Source of the DNA: Fratercula arctica
Lineage: Eukaryota; Chordata; Aves; Charadriiformes; Alcidae
Reading direction: 5' to 3'
DNA: 64,000 nt
NCBI GenBank assembly: GCA_947846985.1
Contig: CANTUZ010000001.1
Span: 111,927,757-111,991,756, forward strand
Part shown: positions 34,782 through 49,100 of the stretch, piece by piece
Layout: each line of letters begins with the position of its first letter
Position numbering within the stretch: position 1 is the stretch's first letter
The notes under the pieces: generated by a model
Told to the model about the DNA's origin: nothing
What the model saw: the letters and a program-made list of their open reading frames with translations, nothing else
Databases searched by the model: none
Made by a program: the position numbers and the translations under genes

Positions 34782-37700
34782 ATGAAATGCCTTTTATACA
34801 AACACTAAACAAAAAGTACTTAGATTTAAAACTCTTCTACTGGTTGAAACAGGAGAAAATGGTTTGGAAGGGCACTATGCAGTTGAATTTATATAATTTA
34901 ATGCAATTCAAAAGGCTGTCCCAGAGTGCAGTTACAAGAGACTTCACAGAAAGGTCTTTCCAAAGTTGGAGATTCACCACACAAGACAAATAAGAAATAG
35001 GACACCCAAGATAACATTCTTCCCTCCCTCCTTCATGCTAGCAAGATTCACCAATTTTAATATACTTGTCAATTTAGGATGTTGTGAATTTGGTGGTGGT
35101 GTGACAGAAACTGACATTTCAGATGAGTTAAGAATGAAGAACGGGTACAGTGAAGAAAATGTATCCACATCAAAGATGACACCCAGCAGCAAAGACATTT
35201 CAACATCCTTGTCCTAGGTTCTAGTAAAAAAAAAAAGGCACAAAATGATAGAAGGATTTAGCTGAGTTAGTAAGCCATCACTTTACACACGGTGAGAAGT
35301 AATATTGGGCAAAAAAATGTATTTTTAAAAGCTCAACTTGGGAAAAATAATAAAAAAAAAAGCTGCATTGAGTCAGCAATTGTCTATACATGACAATATA
35401 CAGGCAAGATGCTTCTTCCCCCACATAATGGGAAAGGGTATGAAAAAGATACAACCTCCCAGCATCATCAGCATAATGATGAATGATTTACAATCAAGAA
35501 TCAGTTGCAAAATACCTACAACAATTATCAGCTTTCTCTGGTACTACCTCTAGTAGGCAGCAGTCTTCTTGCACTCCTAAAATGTAGTTGAGAACAGGGA
35601 GAAGATAGTGAAGAAGCGCTGCTGAAGGTATGTGCAGCAGGTTTCCCTTCACAGGTAGTTGTTACTCTGATGTTATTACAATAGTTTTTTCTCTGTATTC
35701 TTAAAATTGTTTTTATACCAGGAACGCTTAGTGGATTCTTTAGGTAGCTATATACCTACCAGACTTATAATGTTAGATAATGGACTGTATATAAGGCAGA
35801 GCACTTGTTTATTTTTCATCCTGCCCTTCTCCATGAATTGTTCTTTTAAGGTATAGTAACTCAATCTGTGTTTACATTAACTGCAATTAAAAAGTCATTT
35901 AAACAGCCATTATAATGGCAGGGAATCTCTCTTGTTTCCTTACCTCCCACCTTCTCTATGAAGGGCCAGAAGGGCAGAACTGGGGCATTAGATTTGTGTT
36001 TTGCTGAGGCACTTCAAACTGGTGTGGTTAGAGGAACAAAGAAACACAAACAAAATTCTTTCAGGAATAGAGGTGATATAGGTAGTCTTGATATAAAAGG
36101 GTAAATCCAAATGCCAGTAAACACTTGATAATAGGTACAATGCTTAATTGAAGGCGGTATAATACAAGGTAAGAGTGATGGACAAAGGTAACCTATGGAA
36201 TAATACCTTAATACTGGCATTTTACCATCTCCTAAGACAGCAGAATCTAACTGAAGAAGCTAAATAAGAAAGAGTTGCAATAATCCAACTCCTAAAAGCA
36301 TGTGACATCAAGCAGTGTTACAAATTTTAATATCCTAACAGTATTTCTTATTTGGCAATTTAAAGGGTGAACACTATTATTAACAGAGGCTTTTTATCAC
36401 AAAACTAGGGCTATTAAGACCCTCAGTGTTCTTGGTCATATTCAATCAGATTGCTGCCAAAAAGACAGCTTTAAAGTTGGGACAGATTTTAATAAATTCA
36501 AGCCAATTTTTAACATTTTTGTATTAAAAGGCATTAATTATTAACAACTTCTGTGACATCCACATTTGCACTTTTGCTGAACCATGGAGCTAAATGTTAT
36601 GAACACTTAACAGCAATAATTCACATTTTTAAAGCCTTAACATTTGATGCCAAAAACCCCATGAAACTACCAGAGATGACAACTCTTGAACCAAGTACTT
36701 TATGCAGCCTGATACTAATGAGCAGGAACAAATTATTTTGTTTTTAAAGACCCTGCCATTAGTAGAGCAAACAAGATCCAAAGCAAAAGCAACCCTGCAT
36801 GCCAGTTACCTATCTGAGATGTGTTGAAAAGACCTTGTGATCTGAAGTCTCACCAGATAATGACAGGTGTTAATAGAAAACAATGCTAAAAGCAATCTAT
36901 TACAGACCCTTTGGCAGACCTCCCTCATGTGAAAGGTTACTAATGGGATTGAAGTCAAAGAGACATTTCCTATCCTACTGTGCTCATTGTAAGATGACTG
37001 CCACAGACTTACCACTGGAGCGGTTCCAACTTGACCCTCATGTAAAAATAGAGTATTTTAATAATGTCACAGCAAGCTTTCCGGATCCTTTTAAGAACAG
37101 TATCTCTTTTTCCATGAGGTGACTCTTTCCAAAGAACATCATCAAGCAGGCTCAGTTGTGAGACATTGTGTTCATTAATAGGTTCCACCTTGACTTCTGC
37201 AGAATATGAATCACTGACCTGTTCACAGGCAGGGAATTTTCTTTAAGTCAGATGGACAATTATTTTGCTTCCTCAAATAAAAAAGGCTCTACCTTACACT
37301 GAAGAAACTGGAATAATGAAACATCCCTTCCCAGTAGTTTGTAAGGAGATCTTGTATTGTTAAAATTAAATACATGGAGACAGAGCTATATAATTTGTGG
37401 GCAGAAGCTGAAGAAAACTGAAGTATAATTTATGCTACTTCAGCATTGGAAGTGGAATGAGTTTTTAGGCAAAAAAGACTGAGTCAGAGTTCTCCTTACA
37501 GAAGCTGAAGAAAATAAGTTCCTGCTCTGGAAATAATAAAAAAGAAATATATTAAAGAATGTCTTTAAGTGTAAACCATTAGGCATTATCATTATTTGGT
37601 CTAGGAAATATCTAAAAAAGTCTTCAAGAAAGAGATATCAGGAAAAATTTTGTCCTTATAACACCACATGAGATGTATATTAGAAAACAGGGTAAGTCTC

Positions 37701-39129
37701 AAATTTCCCTAGCAGTTACTACATTATCTCTGGAGAATACCATGGGTAAAAATGTGAGGGGAGAGGCTGACACCTTCAACACCAAGGAAATGCTTGTTAC
37801 ATACTTTGAGTGTTTTGATTAGAGTTGATCAAAAGACAAAAACTGTTTCAAGACTTTAAAAGCTATTTTAATCTCATATTGGAACAAATACATATTCAAA
37901 CAGAATTGCGATAAATTTATACTTTTAAACACAGAGTGATGGAGAGACGTTTCTTGTTTTCTTGGTAGCCAGGTGATTACCCAGTATGTGAGAAATCTCC
38001 ATTAATCAGTCACCAGACCTTTAATATAGGCTCATCTGTTTCTTGAAACAGTAATTACAAACCACAACCACTGCTAGTTGCTGAAAACATTCTCTGCTTT
38101 GGGGATACCTGTTAATTACATATCATAAGATACCCATTAATTTACGCAGTTAACTTCTATAATTTAGTCTTCCAGTTCGTAGCTCTTCCTCCATTTTTTC
38201 TTTACCCTAAAATGGAGTAATTTAATTGTATTAATTTGTGTTTCAGGAGCTAAGGGAGCTGGTCACTGGAAGGTAATGGAAAATAAGGAGTTCTAAAGAA
38301 AAGATATTATGTATGAATTTTTCCTTTTTTATTTTTCACTACACCCTGTACTAGTGGAGACGCTTGAAAACCAACTGTTTTTCAATACGTAGAAAAAACA
38401 TTGTGTCCTTTTTCTATTTCTGTTTGTATATAATGCAATGGGAACGGTATTTTTTCTGTCTTATTTTTTCTGTACAAGCAATAGTAACTCACTGGAACTT
38501 AGAGATTAGCATTAGGAGCAGAAAATGATCAGCAAAGTAATTTAAAACTATTTGTAGGGAGAGGAAAGTTCTAGTTACAGTGCACAGTCTCTTAGACAAA
38601 TTACTAAATTACGCTAAGACTGAATGAAGTTTGAGATCAGAGACAGTCTGCATTAGTGATCCTTCAGCCAAAGCAGAAACAAACGATGACTTACATGCAA
38701 CATACATAAAACATTTTGGTTCCTTTACAGAGAAAATGAATTGGCCGATTTAAGTACAGTTAATTGAGACTTGATGTCTAATTAATTTCAAGTGAAACTA
38801 TACAGGATGCAGTAATCTCCTGCCTACTGCCAGTAAATCAAGATTTGTTGTATTTAAAGAGATGAAATAAAGAAAACTACAGAAAGGAAAACAATGTTTA
38901 ATGTAGAAGATATAACTGGGAAGGAAAAGGTTAACCAATAAATCAGAACTTCAGGGACTGATCTAAATTGGTGAAGATCAATGTTAGTCGAGTGTATACT
39001 CTATCTCAAGAGAGATGCTCACAGCTGATAGGAACAGGTCAATGTATGTAAAAATCATTTGTCAAAATTGTGCATAGAATAGCACATCTGCTTCTCATTC
39101 AGTGTTGTACTATTTATGTGTGAAAAATC

Positions 39130-39156
39130 AAATCCTCCTTTTAAAAGGAGGGATTT
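39130..39156. repeat. 27-bp near-perfect palindrome
   Basis: AAATCCTCCTTTT (39130-39142) is followed with no loop by AAAAGGAGGGATTT (39143-39156). The arms pair perfectly except for one extra G in the right arm. Confidence 0.85.
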
Positions 39157-41016
39157 AAACTATTTTTTCAAGTTTCTTCAGAACTTTCAGATGGTCTAAC
39201 TTTCATAAGGATATGCCCCCCCAGTAAAATCATTGTCAAGTTTGCTGCCTCTGTTCATATTCTACCCTCCTTGGGTTTACAGTACTGAAAAATTATAAGA
39301 TACTCAGGAAATGCCTAATTAAAGCACATCAAATCCATGGAGATCTATGCTTTGGCTTCATTATGTAGACACTCTTGCTGCATATGCAAACACTATTAAA
39401 ATTGGGACTTTTGTTTCTGTTTATTAGAAATAACATGAAATATGCAGCAAAACGTCTTAGCCTTCTATACCCATGATGGAGGGGAATGAGGATCTTAAAC
39501 TTCCCGTTTTCACTGTCCATGTAGCCACATATGCACAAATATAATGGCCTTACAGCACAACGGAGAGATGGAAGATCATATACCCAAACACAGTCCAAGC
39601 CTAACTCTTAGATATTAAAAAATAAAGTTAAGCTGTGATAGTAAGTCCTCCTTCTGTGTCGTCTGTACTCTTTCCTGTGGGAAAAAACACAAGCAGTGCA
39701 CACTGTAAACGAATTTTGCTGAAGTTTGAGGATGAAGAGAATTGGATGAAAGGAACTGTCTTTCTTAACAAAGACTACACAGTTCATGGGAAATTAAAAA
39801 CAGTTCTTCTGTGAGCCCCTGGATTCCCCTTAGCTTGAAGTTTACATCCTTTCCTCTCTCACTCCCAGGAGACCTCTGAAGATTTACTAATTAGAACTGA
39901 ATTCTCAGATTACTATTTTACTTGCAAATATATTTTCTGTAAATGAAGTGGATCAAAGAATACAGCTTACCTATTCTGTTCCATCTTCATGGAGGAAAAA
40001 AGGGTCTTTATTCTGATCAGGTAAGTAGACTCCCAGCACTATATAGAAACTATACTATATGGAAACCATAGAAACATTCTCATTTTCATTGATTTACTGC
40101 GGCAAGGACCTCCCTTCTTCTGTCTTCTTGGCGTTCCTCCAGATGTTTCCATTATCCCTTTGAACCTCCAGGTCTGGAGGATAGACTGTCAAGGATCTAT
40201 GTGAACATAGAACAGCATGAACTGTTCTAGCAACTTCCTCCCTTTTCTCCCACCCCCCACAAAAATGTAAGTTAAAATAAAACAACTCAACAGGATTTCT
40301 CTCCAGCAGAGTTTGGGCTCTGTTTCCTTCCTAGTTTTATATCAGACTTAAAGGTCCTGCAGGGAAGAAGGTAAATAGAGAAGGTAAAGCAAACACATGC
40401 AGTGGCTACGCCAGTCTAGCAGTGCAAAGACATGAACCAAACCTGTGTAGCAGTGAAGACAGTTAGCATTTTCCAACTTGTTACCCTAGTGATCAAGTAA
40501 TAACATACTGCAGCTTGGTCCTGTGACTGACAGTTGAGAAAACAAGCTTCCCAGCTGCATGAGACACTGCTAAGGAGCTCTGCTACACCACGGTACAGAG
40601 AGACTCTGGATGTCTTTGAATGCCATTTCAGATAAAAGAGAGATTTTGCTTTTGAAAGATTCTGTTTCTTTTTTTTTTTTTATTGTACAAACGTACAGTT
40701 CTATCAAGCAAATTTGGCACACCTTGAAATGGAGGGTATTAACAAGATAGCTCCCCTAAAGGGAAATACTATTTTCACGTAGAAGCAGCAGGTATCTCTA
40801 ATAACCTATTGTCTCTATATATTTATAACATATAGGGCTCTCTTTATATCAGTGCAAGAGAAGTAGAGCAAGTTATAACTGCCTTACAAGTTGGATCATG
40901 TCATGTGTGTCTAAAAGCATTTTAAAAGCAATGAAAAAATGTCAAAGAAAACTTCACTTTGAAAACAGAGTATATTTACAGAGAAGAAAACTACAGAACA
41001 TGCAGAACGTGCCAGT

Positions 41017-41044
41017 GGCGGGGGTGGGGGGGGTGGGGGGGGTG
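41017..41044 (+). repeat. G-run tract, probable G-quadruplex motif
   Basis: Runs of 5, 8 and 8 G at 41020-41024, 41026-41033 and 41035-41042 are separated by single T. The long runs can supply four G-triplets with one-base loops. The minus-strand frame through it (41096-40911) shows a poly-proline stretch that is only the complement of these Gs. Confidence 0.85.
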
Positions 41045-43776
41045 GAGTTAGGATTTTGTTGAACAGCTCTGCTGCCTGTGGCTTACTCCTCTTCATTTTC
41101 AGAAAGTTTTTGGTTTGTTTTTTTTTTTACTGAATTAAGCTGTATCCCACCTTATGAGGGAAAAAATATTAAAGAGGAATAACCAAAAAGGGAAACCAAA
41201 CTTCCTGTCAGCCAGAGTAAATGAGAGGTTTCTCTTTGTTTGGCTACTCATAGCAATATTTGGATGCAAGAAAAGGAATGGATGCTTGGAAGAGTAAGTA
41301 TTTGCCTCTATAGTAAATCACAATGTCAACAACAAAGCTGAGAGGCATGTCTTGGCATTGAACCCATCATCTGAAATCTCTATAACTTCAAATAATGCTG
41401 AAAAAAAGATTTTACCACTGATGATTTTTCAGGATCCTCATCATTGTAGTTAGTGTGATCTTACACCCAAGACAATAAACGAATCAATGTAGTTACTTCA
41501 TAGAAAGTTGGACTCTAGTTCCTGCAAGATAAAAGTACTGACCCAGTACAGTCAAAGAAACCCATGCCTTGACAATACTCTGGAAACATATATTTCCTAT
41601 CCAATAAACTCACCAAGCTCTTTTTTATCTTTGTTATCATTTCAGCACATTGGTCATGAACAATTACTGATCTGAACACAGCTTTTGCACCGATACAATC
41701 CAATCTGCTAAACCACAGATTGTAGAAAATTCATGACATCCTCTCATACAGGAAATCAGAGAAATTAACTGTGTATACCTCAGGTTAGCTTTTTATTTAA
41801 TATCAACCACTAGCATTCAATGGAAATTCACATAAGTTGGAGTCCAGACAGTCTTTATTTTCTAAAAAGCAGAACAAGTTTCTCACCTTTTCTTTTTCTT
41901 GGCTTACTGTTAAGCCCTTCTATATCGCTAGCTTTTCTCATCCTTCAGTTATTGGAGAATTAAGAACATAGCTGACAGTGGGAACGGCCGTGGGAGCAGT
42001 AAAAGGAGAAACATACGTACTTAATGAGGAAGAACTACTAAAATTATAAGCATGACACAATTTGCCTGTTTCTGCTGTCTGCTAGAAAACCGAACAACTC
42101 TGTCAATACTCTCTTGGCTCTCTCCAGAGCAGAATGTGCATGTACGAGGCTAGCTGAGCATAAAGAAGGTATCTGGGAACACAGTTTTGTCTACAAACAC
42201 TTAGCAACTTAGGCTGAGATGAGATAGATGGAGATCATAACTTTTGAATGAAAGAGGCCAGAATTCAAACACCAATAATATTAACCTTTAAGAGTTACAG
42301 ACTTGTCACTGACCATGCAAAACCAGCACAGATCTTGATCTCAGCTTGATCATTACAGATATGGATAAATACTTCAAATCACTGTTTCTGAGCATGAAAA
42401 ATAGCCAGTATGGTCAAGATTTTCAAATACTGGAAGTTAAAGTTAGGCAACTTCAGGTAACTGATCCATTTGCTATACCATTTTGAGGCTCAGAAGAGCA
42501 AATTGTTTTTTTTTTTTTCCTTAAAACAAGGCATTGAGTACTTTAAAGCTGTTCAGGAGAAAAAGTGAGAAAAAATTGTTTAGCTGCCTTCAAGAAAGGA
42601 ACACCTTGTTATCACCCAAAAGTGATACGAAGACTCTACTGTGTAAGATGCACAAGAGGACTTCATTAAATAGCTTGTTATTTTCTGTATTATGAGAAGT
42701 TGCAGATTGTTAAGGATAAACAATATCCTGTCTCTGCATAATTCAGTTCTGCGGTACAGTGCCTATCATTAGATATTTGGAGTTTTCCTGAACATCAAAA
42801 TGTTCAAAAGAAATCAGAAAATCTGTCTTCTTGGCTGTCCTCTTGGCCTTCATAACATCAGAAATAAAGTCTCAGCTCTGCATTAACTTTTGAATGTTCC
42901 TGTTTATCTGTTCTGTTACTTCCATGCTCAACGCAAAAGTTTTATTTTTAGGTTTATATTTTACATTCCTCACCATGGTATGCTCTCAGTTTAATTTCTT
43001 TTGCCAACTTACTACACACCTTGGTGTCATCCTAAAGCAAGAGCATACTGTCCCAGTGGCCAGTAGCCTGCCATGGTCCTTTTTATCTACATTTTCTTCC
43101 AAAAACACCTTTAACTTAGATTAAAGTTTTATAGGAAAGATTTTAGTAGTTAATGATCAGACTTCAGGAATTAAATCAAAGTTTTAATAAACCAGGAGAA
43201 ATCACGCATCTAAGATGATTTGTAGAGGGGGTACCTGAGGGTATATAAAACCACATGGATCTAGTTTACCAGTATCTTTCCCATATTCATCCAATACTTT
43301 TGAAATGATTCTTGAAGTGAATGTTCTAACTCACGGGTAGAGATGCACAGACTTTGCAAAATTAGGTGCAACAACTACACAATAAATTATGGGAAAAATA
43401 GATCTGAAAATCTAAATCTAATCTGGAAATATCTAAAATTAATCTGGGGCTTCAGAAATTGTTACTTTAATACTTGTAAAGTAATTGATTTCTTAGCAGT
43501 TGCCTGGTAACTCTACCGTATTAGAATCTAGGGACTATTATGTCATACTTCATCTTTACAGGTTTTAATGCATCTAATAAGATGGCCCGGTAATACATTA
43601 CTGTGGATAAGGTATACACTAGGAAATTCTGCCATGGCAGTACATCTTTGTGCAAAAATGTGCCATATTCTTTACTATGCACATAATTGATTTTAAGTTA
43701 TTAATTCCTTTCAAATATACTATATGTGTCCACTAGGAAATTATTTCTCTAGTATTTCCTAACGTCAGAAGGCACT

Positions 43777-43832
43777 TATGAATGTGCCTTCAAACTCTGG
43801 TTGCTATGAATGCCCCTTCAAACACCGATTAC
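43777..43832 (+). repeat. Tandem duplication, two 28-bp units
   Basis: Units 43777-43804 and 43805-43832 both begin TATGAATG and share CCTTCAAAC at the same offset; a third start, TATTAATGCTC, follows at 43833. By eye the two full units match at about three quarters of positions or better, so the duplication is old. Confidence 0.75.
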
Positions 43833-45581
43833 TATTAATGCTCATAGTTCTACTATTCCATTTTAAAAGCTTGAGAAAACAAAGAAAAAGCTGACAGTCA
43901 AAGAGTTAAAAATTGAAAATGTTGGGGGGAGGGAATGACAGGGAACAGAGCAAAGATGATTTCACGTCTACAATGAAATTACCACAGAATTTACCGTTTA
44001 CAAATGTTCTACCATACACTGGGAGAAATTATTTTGTAACTGAGGTTTTACCTGAAGTTTTATCAAAGGTGGAAAGCAATTGTTTGCAAAATACAAGAAG
44101 CTGCTGTAGCAGTGATTGAGAAAATCATTTTCATCATAGAGTCCACACACTAGGGAAAACATGAAAAATTACTTCAAAAATAGTTCATTGATTTATTTCA
44201 TTTTTAGATATGGATGCAAAGGATATATATCACTATTATAACATGCTCTGCAAAACTTGATCAGTGTAATATATTCCCGCTTAGTTTACAAAACCAAGGA
44301 AGGCAAGAAACAGTTCCATCTAATTTTAATTTCCTTTTAAATAAACATGGAAGGTATATTAAACATTTCCGCTTCATATTTGTTTTCATTTCTCATGAAG
44401 ACATAGCGCCTCAAACCTCAAACTTCCCTTCTGTTTGTACAAAAAGATAAATATCCATACAACATAAAAGAACGTGAATCAACCTATAATTTAAGTTCAA
44501 TAACATCAAGTTTATGATAATGGCTCCCTTACTTACTGTAAAAAAATCTGGTAAGCAAGTTCTGTTATAGACCCCCAAAAGCGTAGGCTTTTGTCTGCAA
44601 GGACTGGTGCAGGCAGTTGTGCACTACAAGCAAGGTAGATGTGAGCTATGGATTTATACTGCAGTACCCAAAGACTCTTCTGTAGTGACTCAGCGTAATA
44701 GATGATATATTCCTTACCCCGGTGTTTAGAAAAATAGGCATTTACTTGTATGAAACAAGTCTAGAATTGTCACCTCCATCCCACAATTTGTTTAATATAT
44801 TAGGAGAAGTAAGGCACAATATTTTAGACACCCAGATGAACCTCACAGTGATCCCCACAGATCAGAAATACAAATATCCCGAGTCCATTGACCGTCAGAC
44901 GTGACAGGAAAGAAAAATCTTATCAGGTGATGGACTGGACAGAGAGAGGTAATCCACAGACAACATGGAGAGAGCAAGGCAATCTGAAGGTGAAGGGAAG
45001 AGCAGAAAAGCATTTTTCCACAGTTTTTAACTATCTATCTAACATGAATAAAGTTTAGATTTACTGTTTTCTGTGATTCTCAAATAACTATGTTACGTTA
45101 AATGTGTGCTCAAGTGTTTAGCTGCTTGGGACCCTGGAATGATTCATGCTGCTTTGTGCAGAAAAAGGAAGGTACCAGAGAGCCAGATCCAGTCCATAAC
45201 TTACACTGATAGCAATCAGCACTTGAGCAGGAAAAAGAAGTATCAGTAAGAACACAAAGAAAAGCCTCACTTGAGAATCTGTTTCGTTTTTCGGGAGTTC
45301 ATTTTCGTTTGATCAGAAAGGCATCAGCAATGCAATCTGCTGTTTACATGGGAAAAAAACCATTAGCAAATGAAAGGTGTATATACACACGGAAACAGCT
45401 GTGCTAAGAAGCCACTTGAAAAATAACCGTGCAATAACATTAGAAAGAAATATCTGCTTGGTGCCTAGCACATTCTTAGTAGTAAGAAAGGACGTAAAGC
45501 CAGAAAACAGATCTAATGATTTCATATTTTGCCGTGGTGTGTTTCTATATTTTGCTAGACTTCTACTAACCTTTCTCATTT

Positions 45582-45616
45582 AAAAAAAAAAAAACAAAAA
45601 AAAAACAAAAAAAAAA
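45582..45616 (+). repeat. A-rich (AnC) low-complexity tract
   Basis: About 35 bases of A broken by single C at regular spacing of 10-12 bases, a simple-repeat tract. Confidence 0.85.
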
Positions 45617-46084
45617 CCCAAAGACGAGCAGTGATTAACTTTTCCTATGCTAACATAGTTGTAACCACTAGAATAGTAACATATTGTAACGATATTAAAT
45701 AAAAAATCAATGTATTGTACTAAATGGATTTTAAATATGGTGTAATACTTTATTAAATGTTGTAATGCTTTATCAAAAGATAGTTATTCACTAGTTATGA
45801 AATAATAAAAATTGTGTTTTCTTCCTTTTAATAGTCAAAATCATTTAATCAATAGTAAACACTCCGTACATTCTGAAAATTATTTTAAAACTACATTCAC
45901 TTCCCAGTGGACTTTTAAATCACAATCCTATTAAAAACAAAAATACCCATAATATGCAAATAAATAATAAGGTACTGTAAAACTTGCTTATTTTATTGTG
46001 ATTCACATTTAACTAATACATTACTAAGATTAGTATGCTTAGCAAATAGCATCATGGCTGGTTAATGGTTAACGAAAAATCAAC

Positions 46085-46100
46085 ATTAATTATAATTAAT
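46085..46100. repeat. Perfect 16-bp AT palindrome
   Basis: ATTAATTATAATTAAT equals its own reverse complement. It lies in very AT-rich DNA, where such palindromes arise readily, and contains ATTA/TAAT homeodomain-like cores. Confidence 0.7.
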
Positions 46101-49100
46101 TGGGAGTTGTAATAGATTAAAATATAAAATTAAATAGAGTAAAAAAAAGACATCACATGAACAAGATTTAATCTGAGCTGTGATGCAGGAATCTGGACTT
46201 TTAAAGTTGACACATGAACCTATGCTTCAGACAATACAATTCCTCCCTCAACCACACAGCATGTCTGTCTATGCTAAGTCTTGTTTGGTCACTCTTATTC
46301 CAGTCTATTATAAAGAGAATTAAAACTTGTGTCACTGAGCAAATTCGGAGAAGCTGTTCGAAAGGCAACGCGTCTAATTGAAATCTATACCCTATACCTG
46401 GGAAAGCCTAGTCTAGTCTCACCTAGTTTACAAGCCAGGACTGTGGACAGTTTGGTGTGACTGGGGACAGTTTGGTTCCCCAGCACCCGGGGCGGGAGGG
46501 GAGGAGTCTCACTACTCCATGTTTCTGTGAAATGCTCAGCACAGGACTTGGGAAGGAGAGAGAAACAGCTGTCCCTATTGAGAGAAGTGGCAGATGTGCA
46601 GGGCAACATACTAATCTTATTTAAGTCCTCCTCACATTCTTCCTAAAGGCTAACGATTATGGGAAGCTGCCCTTCTAGCACAAGAAATCTTCATCTGTGG
46701 GGTCTACAACAGGAAATAAACTCCTAGGTCCTGTTCCGCGTTCAGTTTGTATGTAAACTGAGATGTTGTATAACACCAGCAAAGCGCAGGTGGTTTCTGG
46801 AGAAACTTTTAGGTGAGATTGCTTAAAGGACAAAGAGTAACTACTTGAAGATAACTACTTGGATGATTTTGCACCATGCTGCAACCAAATTTCACTTAAA
46901 AATTCCGAAGTGTTTCTCCTTTATAATTTGGGCTACTGTGAGCTTATCATACTTTTCTCATCGTCTGCTATGAAAGAATAGATGGAAGCCTAAGGTCTCA
47001 GTTCTTGTATTTGTTATGTTAATCATAGCCTGATCTCAGCATATATAAACACTGAGTTAAAGTGTATTTTATGGTTATTCACAGCCATTCATTTTGTCGA
47101 CATAAAACTTATTGCATCCCCATCAGGCACAAAGTGCAGGTCTTCAGTCTTTCCTGACACAAACATAACGCACGGATGAAACAAGAAACAAAGTCATGAA
47201 CAGCAAGCCCTATTCAAGAATCCCTGGAAAGAGAGAAATAAGGAACTACGCTTACAAGGACGAATCATCTCTGCTGAAAGGGGCTTGGGTATCATTGCTG
47301 CCATAGCTAGCAGCGCCTATGGCCAGCAGGACTCCATCAGTCTCTTAGGTATAGATTGGGCAGTCACATAAACACAGAAAATGAGTAACTGTATCTGGCC
47401 CAGAGGGGTGGTATCACTGCTTTTGAAGTTGCCCAGATTCAGTGGAAGAAGAAAACACACCAGAAATACATAGATGAAATAACAGAGAACTTAAACTGAG
47501 ACAGTTTTCCCAATTGTTAAAGAGGACAGTAAAAGAAAAGCATCTCTGAGTTACAACCTCAAGTTTTACACTTTTGACCAAGTAATTTTATATCTTCAGA
47601 GCTTTGACTGATTACTTTATTACACTTTGTTACATTCAGGCATTGAGATGATGTCTGTTATTTCTTAGCACATAATGATGGGGGATATTTTTCTGAACGA
47701 TGCACAAATAGAAGTATTGTTCTAAAATGCCTCAGAAAACTTAACCGATAGTCTACCTGGAATACCAAAACTGACCTCACCAAAATTAAATAAATATTGT
47801 TCTTCACGCTCCTAGAATTCACCCAAAGTACAGTATAAGTATTAATTCAGTATTCAAAAGTATCTTAAACCACTATGTTATACGTGTTCTTTTATTCATT
47901 AAAATTTTTTCTCACTTAAAAGAAATGCGAATATCAATAGATTAGTAAAAGTTTTAACTAGCAGTTTACATTAGTTGCAAGCCATTCAAGATAAATGCTT
48001 TCAAACTCTATTGTTTATAATTAAACACATTTTTAAAAGAAGTCTTTATATATGGAGATCACCCATACTGTGAGAAGATGAGACTGACAGGAGCAGGGGT
48101 CTGCAGCATCTTAAAGGCTATGAACAGGATCTACCTATTGTGGGAACTCGTCTCCTGGGAGATACCGTTCATTACAGAGCACTGATGAAACAGCCAAAAC
48201 AAATATATATGCATGGATGGTTGAGAAGTCTCTTTTAGAGACATGACCAGCAGAAGCACCAACACATCTGGGAGCGAAATACATTTATACTTCCCACAGA
48301 AAGTCACTCCATGCAACGCCACCGTATTCATGTCTGTTTATTTTCATATAAACTTCAAGAAATTCTGGGCCTTGAGATCAGTTGCCTAAAAAGTGAACAC
48401 AAGCGAGCCAAAGATATGTTTTTGAGCCTGCGAATCAGCAGTCACAGTGGCTTGTATATACATTAGTGAAAAAGCGCTCCCTTCTTTGCACAAGTGACCT
48501 CAAAATCTGAAGGAGAAACCCTCAAGTGGTACAGCAAAGCCACCTCTTCTTGCATCTTTAAAGCCATATTTTTTTACTACTAAATATCTTTTGTGATTTT
48601 TTAAATGACACAGAGCACTTATTTTGTGCATAAGCAACATTTGGTGCTAATAAAAGCGTTAAAGTTATTCCTTTTTCCTTTTGTTCTCCCACAGGAATAC
48701 CAAGTTCTTCAATATCCAGTTTTAAACCCTGAATTTCACATAGCAACAAAATCACAGCTCAATGCAAGGTCACTGAGTCTAATCATCCCTAACCAAGAAT
48801 GAAAATCTGTTCTTTTCTTTTAGTTTTGATAGGTCAGAGCTAATTAATCACTGTAACTCAATCACGTAACTATTTCACGGGTATGTTAGGAGCAACAACA
48901 AAAGAATGAAGTATTCATTATTTTGAGGTCTGGGGATATTTTTTATCCTTGACAAAAATTAATCAAGCACCTTGATCTGTTTTTCAAGTCTGTCAACACC
49001 ATTACTACTCTTAATGCAAAACCCCCTCAAATTTATTTGCTCTCTAGCAAAATGCTTCAATGTATTTGTCTTGGGTTTCCATCAGTACCACAGCAAACGA

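Larger units (their letters stand above)
34782..43776. other. Unique AT-rich sequence, no gene
   Basis: About 9 kb with no recognisable gene. Open frames reach 89 codons (39598-39329, minus) but show no domain. Listed separately are a near-perfect palindrome at 39130, an imperfect CTATAT..GAAAC duplication near 40040-40075 (mentioned only here), and the G-run tract at 41020. Confidence 0.5.

Noticed and set aside
40911..41096. Minus-strand frame with an 11-residue proline run
   Set aside because: The run is the translation of the complement of the G-run tract at 41020-41042, not a proline-rich protein.
45170..45225. Possible sauropsid repeat (AGCCAGATCCAGTCC followed by CTTACACTGATAG)
   Set aside because: It only loosely recalls a common reptile repeat word order and is too short to support a call.
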